Shown in pieces: positions 61,317-64,000 of a stretch of 64,000 bases of DNA; within the stretch, counting starts at the first letter, position 1, and each line of letters opens with the position of its first letter. Below the pieces are notes generated by a model. It was not told the origin of the DNA, did not search any database, and saw nothing but the letters and a program-made list of their open reading frames with translations. The DNA is from Polyangiaceae bacterium (GTDB taxonomy: Bacteria > Myxococcota_A > Polyangia > Polyangiales > Polyangiaceae): the NCBI GenBank assembly GCA_025937785.1, contig JAICQQ010000010.1, positions 18,091 through 82,090 of the forward strand, written 5' to 3'. The position numbers and the translations under genes are program-made.

Positions 61317-62291
61317 TCAATCGAGCTGGGCTTCTACGCAAGAAACGCTTTCCAGCTCCTGGTCCAGGTAGAGGACCATTTCGTAAGAGGTGCTGTATGC
61401 ACCGCCGCTGTCGTAGGTCCCATCGAGAATGACGTCGCCGTCCTCCCCCGCAGCGAAACCGTTCAAGTGCGCGTAACCGCCCAGCCTGACGTCGATCTGC
61501 TTGCTTACGCCGACGCCCTGCGAGACCTTCGATACGAGGATACCCCGCGATCCCGAAGGGTAGTTGTAGCCGAACGCGACCAGCCATCCGTCCCCGCTGG
61601 GGGTGACCGCAAAATTGAACCGCTGGGGATAGTCCTCTCCTGCGAGCAGGCGGAGCTCGGAGAGTGGGGCGCCTTGAAGATCGACGACGGCGACCGCTGC
61701 CACGTCTTCCGGACCCAGATCGAGCACGACGAGGACCTCGTCTCCATTCCTCGACAGGCGAGTTCGAAGGTCATCGACCACCTGTGTGCTGAGGATGGCC
61801 TCGCTGAGGGTGGCGCCGTCAGCGTCCAGCGCGGTCACCACGATGCCGCGCGCATCGGAGAAGGCTGCGAGGTAGCCGCTCCCCGTCCAGAGCAGGCAAC
61901 CGCCCGGGGCTGCGGGCGGCGTGACCTCGGGCTGTCCCGTGCATTCGTCGTGGGGAAGCGTCACCTGCGGCAGCGACTGCGGGTCGTCAACCGATTCGCA
62001 GCCTGCCCCGAAGGTGGTGGGCGCGCCACCGGAGGTCGCACCGCCACCGGAGGTCGCACCGCCACCGGAGGTCGCACCGCCACCGGAGGTCGCACCGCCA
62101 CCGGAGGTCGCACCGCCACCGGAGGTCGGCCCTCCGCCGACCGCCGACGTCCCCCCAGTCGTCGTCGAGGCTCCGCCCGTGCCCACTCCGCCGGAACCGG
62201 GGGAAGCCCCGCCGTCCGGGGCACCCCCATCACTCGCACACGCGCCGACCCAGAGTGCGACCACGGGGAACAGCTGTCGCGCGAAGACCAT
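61317..62291 (-). CDS. Lipoprotein with GGGATS-repeat linker
   Basis: 324 residues from the ATG at 62291. Signal with lipobox (VALWVGACASDGG). A Gly/Ser/Thr linker (about 20-95) includes five perfect GGGATS repeats, then a beta-rich domain. In the domain, strands pair with repeated D-x-D or DG turns (VVTALDADGATLSEAIL, VVLDLGPEDVAAVAVVDLQGAPLSELRLL), like a small propeller. No family was assigned. It is probably unrelated to the biosynthetic cluster ending at 61177. Confidence 0.75.
   Translation of the reverse strand: MVFARQLFPVVALWVGACASDGGAPDGGASPGSGGVGTGGASTTTGGTSAVGGGPTSGGGATSGGGATSGGGATSGGGATSGGGATSGGAPTTFGAGCESVDDPQSLPQVTLPHDECTGQPEVTPPAAPGGCLLWTGSGYLAAFSDARGIVVTALDADGATLSEAILSTQVVDDLRTRLSRNGDEVLVVLDLGPEDVAAVAVVDLQGAPLSELRLLAGEDYPQRFNFAVTPSGDGWLVAFGYNYPSGSRGILVSKVSQGVGVSKQIDVRLGGYAHLNGFAAGEDGDVILDGTYDSGGAYSTSYEMVLYLDQELESVSCVEAQLD
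62026..62128. repeat. 18-bp tandem repeats in lipoprotein linker
   Basis: Five identical copies of CCACCGGAGGTCGCACCG at 62026, 62044, 62062, 62080 and 62098, then a partial sixth. They encode GGGATS. DNA-level identity suggests recent expansion and variable copy number between strains. Confidence 0.9.
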
Positions 62292-62466
62292 TGAACGCCA
62301 ATATACATCAGCACCTATGAACTTCCAGGACTTCGTTGGGCGCAATCCGCTCGTGTGTCTCGAGTCGTGGTCTTCGGAAACGCCGGGGAGTGTGAGAGCG
62401 CGAAGCCCCAAGACGGGCGTGACACGAGCAACTGGCTCCCGGAGCCGATGATTCGACGACCTCCTG

Positions 62467-63405
62467 TTACTTGCTTGATTTCGAGCGCTGACGCGACGCT
62501 CCGTGGTCGCCGAGATGCTCGACCAGGTGCTGCCACACGGCTTTGACACGCGGCACCTCCCGCAGCATCTGGTGGGTGACCAGAAACACGTCGTCGCTGG
62601 GCCACGCCGCGGCCTCTTCGCGCAGAGCTGCCCCGAGGCGCACCGGAACGAGCCCGAAGTGGTCGAGGCTCGGTTCGGGCACCAGCACGACCCCGGCACC
62701 GGCGGTGGCCAGCGCGATCTGAAGCCGCAGGCTGTCCGAACAAACGCTCGGGTCGCGCGCTACGTGTTGGGTTCGCCACCGTGCTGCCGGGACGTGGCCA
62801 CGGCCCTCTCCCCAGCTGATCCAAGGAGCATCGGTCCACGACCGCAGGGTGCCGAGGGAACGGGCGAGCTCGGGCGCCGCAGCGAGCGTCCACTTCAGAG
62901 TGAACAAGCGTGTCACGATCAACTCACCGCGCTCGGGTCGCACGACGCGCAGCGCGATGTCGGCTTCGCGGCGCGTGAGGTCTGCGAGAGCCTCGCTCGG
63001 AGCGAGCTCGATGCGCAAACTCGGATGCCGTTCGATGAGCTCGGGCAACAACGGTACCAGGACCACTTCTGCCGCATCGGGGGGGCAGGTGACGCGTACC
63101 AAACCGGTCACCTCGCGCTCGAGTCCCTGTGCGGCGCTGGCGAAGCGACCCATCGCCTCCTCGATCTGCTCGGCGACCGGCAGCAGATCATCGGCTGCCA
63201 GGGTGGGCGTGATACCCGAGCGCCCCCGCTGAAACAGCGTCGCCGCGAGCGACTCTTCGAGCCCTGTGAGGCGCCTCGAAACGGTGGAAGCATCGACGCC
63301 GAGGCGCTGACCGGCGGCAGCGACCGTGCGAGAACGATAGAGGGCGAGAAACAGCCGCACGTCGTCCCAGTCGAACGCACTTCGCGAGCTCAGGGAGCGT
63401 TGCAT
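62467..63405 (-). CDS. LysR-family transcriptional regulator
   Basis: 312 residues from the ATG at 63405. The winged HTH near the N-terminus reads WDDVRLFLALYRSRTVAAAGQRLGVDASTVSRRL. The effector-binding domain (about 85-290) has LVRVTCPPDAAEVVLVPLLPEL. It resembles LysR proteins that control a divergent oxidoreductase gene. The 88-base gap to the plus-strand gene has a palindrome. Confidence 0.9.
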   Translation of the reverse strand: MQRSLSSRSAFDWDDVRLFLALYRSRTVAAAGQRLGVDASTVSRRLTGLEESLAATLFQRGRSGITPTLAADDLLPVAEQIEEAMGRFASAAQGLEREVTGLVRVTCPPDAAEVVLVPLLPELIERHPSLRIELAPSEALADLTRREADIALRVVRPERGELIVTRLFTLKWTLAAAPELARSLGTLRSWTDAPWISWGEGRGHVPAARWRTQHVARDPSVCSDSLRLQIALATAGAGVVLVPEPSLDHFGLVPVRLGAALREEAAAWPSDDVFLVTHQMLREVPRVKAVWQHLVEHLGDHGASRQRSKSSK

Positions 63406-63438
63406 TTTCGCAACGCTAAGCTGCAGAGTTACGACTGG

Positions 63439-63448
63439 CAATGCATTG
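63439..63448. promoter_or_regulatory. Palindrome in the divergent LysR region
   Basis: CAATGCATTG, a perfect ten-base palindrome, in the gap between the LysR gene and the NmrA-like gene. It could be a LysR operator. A CT-dinucleotide run follows at about 63461-63474. Confidence 0.35.
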
Positions 63449-63493
63449 GCGCAGGATTCATTCTCTCTCTCTCTGAACTCGTTGGAGGATCAA

Positions 63494-64000
63494 ATGGCAG
63501 AAATACATAAAAATACGGTAGTTTTTGGTGGAGCTGGCAAAACTGGGCGGCGCGTCGCGGACCGTCTCAGTGCGCGCGGGTGGCCCGTGCGGCTGGCGTC
63601 TCGATCGACCCAAGTGCCCTTCGACTGGACTGACGAAGGCACTTGGTCCCGCGCGCTGGCAGGCGCCAACCTCGCGTACCTCACGTACTTCCCGGATCTG
63701 GCGATCCCCGGCGCGGCGGACGCCGTGCGGCGCTTCACGCGCGCCGCGGCGAGCAGCGGTGTCGAGAAGCTGGTGCTGTTGGCCGGGCGTGGGGAGCCAC
63801 AGGTTCACCCTGCCGAGCAAGCGGTGCGCGACTCCGGGATCGCGTTCACCATCCTCGAGTGTGCCTTCTTCAACCAAAACTTCAACGAGGGCCTGCTGGC
63901 GCCGGTGGACGGAGTGATCGCGTTTCCTGCTACACACGTGGGCGAGCCCTTGCTCGATTGCGACGATGTTGCCGACGTCGCCGTCGCGGCCTTGATCGAC
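63494..64000 (+). CDS. NmrA/SDR-type NAD(P)-binding protein, C-terminus beyond window
   Basis: 169 codons to the window edge. The ATG follows GGAGG by six bases. Rossmann loop VVFGGAGKTGRRVADRL (about 9-25), then a short-chain atypical fold with LAYLTYFPDLAIPG and KLVLLAGRGEPQ, as in NmrA-like or quinone-oxidoreductase-type proteins. The first 15 codons are AT-richer than the surroundings. It is probably the target of the divergent LysR regulator. Confidence 0.85.
   Translation, partial: MAEIHKNTVVFGGAGKTGRRVADRLSARGWPVRLASRSTQVPFDWTDEGTWSRALAGANLAYLTYFPDLAIPGAADAVRRFTRAAASSGVEKLVLLAGRGEPQVHPAEQAVRDSGIAFTILECAFFNQNFNEGLLAPVDGVIAFPATHVGEPLLDCDDVADVAVAALID

Overview
The window is high-GC bacterial DNA with long, tightly packed operons, many GTG and TTG starts, and stop/start overlaps of the ATGA or GTGA type. 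The gene families suggest a large-genome member of the Myxococcota (Polyangia/Sorangium-like). These include lipoproteins with long Gly/Ser/Thr/Asn linkers, Cys-rich repeat lipoproteins, a DUF1552 plus DUF1592/1588-type protein pair, a caib/baif-like Cys-rich protein, large hybrid kinases and ECF sigma modules. This placement is inferred from gene families; there is no rRNA or marker gene. I saw no tRNA, rRNA, CRISPR array, transposase or prophage.

Layout. 1-7050 (minus): a truncated Cys-repeat lipoprotein, then a Tol-Pal operon in the order pal-tolQ-tolR-tolA-tolB with a GNAT gene at its end, and three small genes including a very cysteine-dense protein. 7371-14939: ilvE, a lipoprotein, an M16 peptidase, a PpiD-like chaperone and a DinG-type helicase. 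15010-16863: a response regulator whose receiver domain is joined to a long poly-Asp segment and a histone H1-like Lys/Ala/Pro tail. 17130-25770: a five-gene MoxR/DUF58/vWA operon led by a membrane coiled-coil protein. 25771-31271: secreted or lipid-anchored proteins and the DUF1552/DUF1592 pair. 31429-34929 and 40653-44125: two modules with the same make-up (ECF sigma factor, membrane anti-sigma-like protein with a repeat-like tail, secreted barrel-like protein, lipoprotein). Between them, 34959-40540 is a hybrid kinase-cheR-cheB-receiver/kinase operon.

44962-61177 is the most interesting region: a dense biosynthetic cluster. Its plus-strand arm is radical SAM 1, SDR, class III aminotransferase, SDR lacking catalytic residues, fatty-acid-hydroxylase-type di-iron protein, small membrane protein, radical SAM 2. 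Facing it on the minus strand is a dedicated type II fatty-acid/polyketide set: FabZ-like dehydratase, ketosynthase, degenerate ketosynthase, ketosynthase, degenerate ketosynthase, ACP. Divergent from that are radical SAM 3 and a FabG-like reductase, followed by a convergent FabL-like enoyl reductase. All three radical SAM proteins carry the CPxDCGxC + CNLxCPxC + C-terminal Cys layout of the archaeal tetraether synthase (Tes/MJ0619-like) family. My inference is that the cluster builds an unusual acyl chain on its own carrier protein, joins or functionalises it at unactivated carbons by radical chemistry, and then hydroxylates and/or aminates it. A membrane-spanning, ladderane-like or amino-modified lipid would fit. 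The product is not determined by the sequence.

61317-64000: a repeat-linker lipoprotein, then a LysR regulator divergent from an NmrA-like NAD(P)-binding protein that runs off the right edge.
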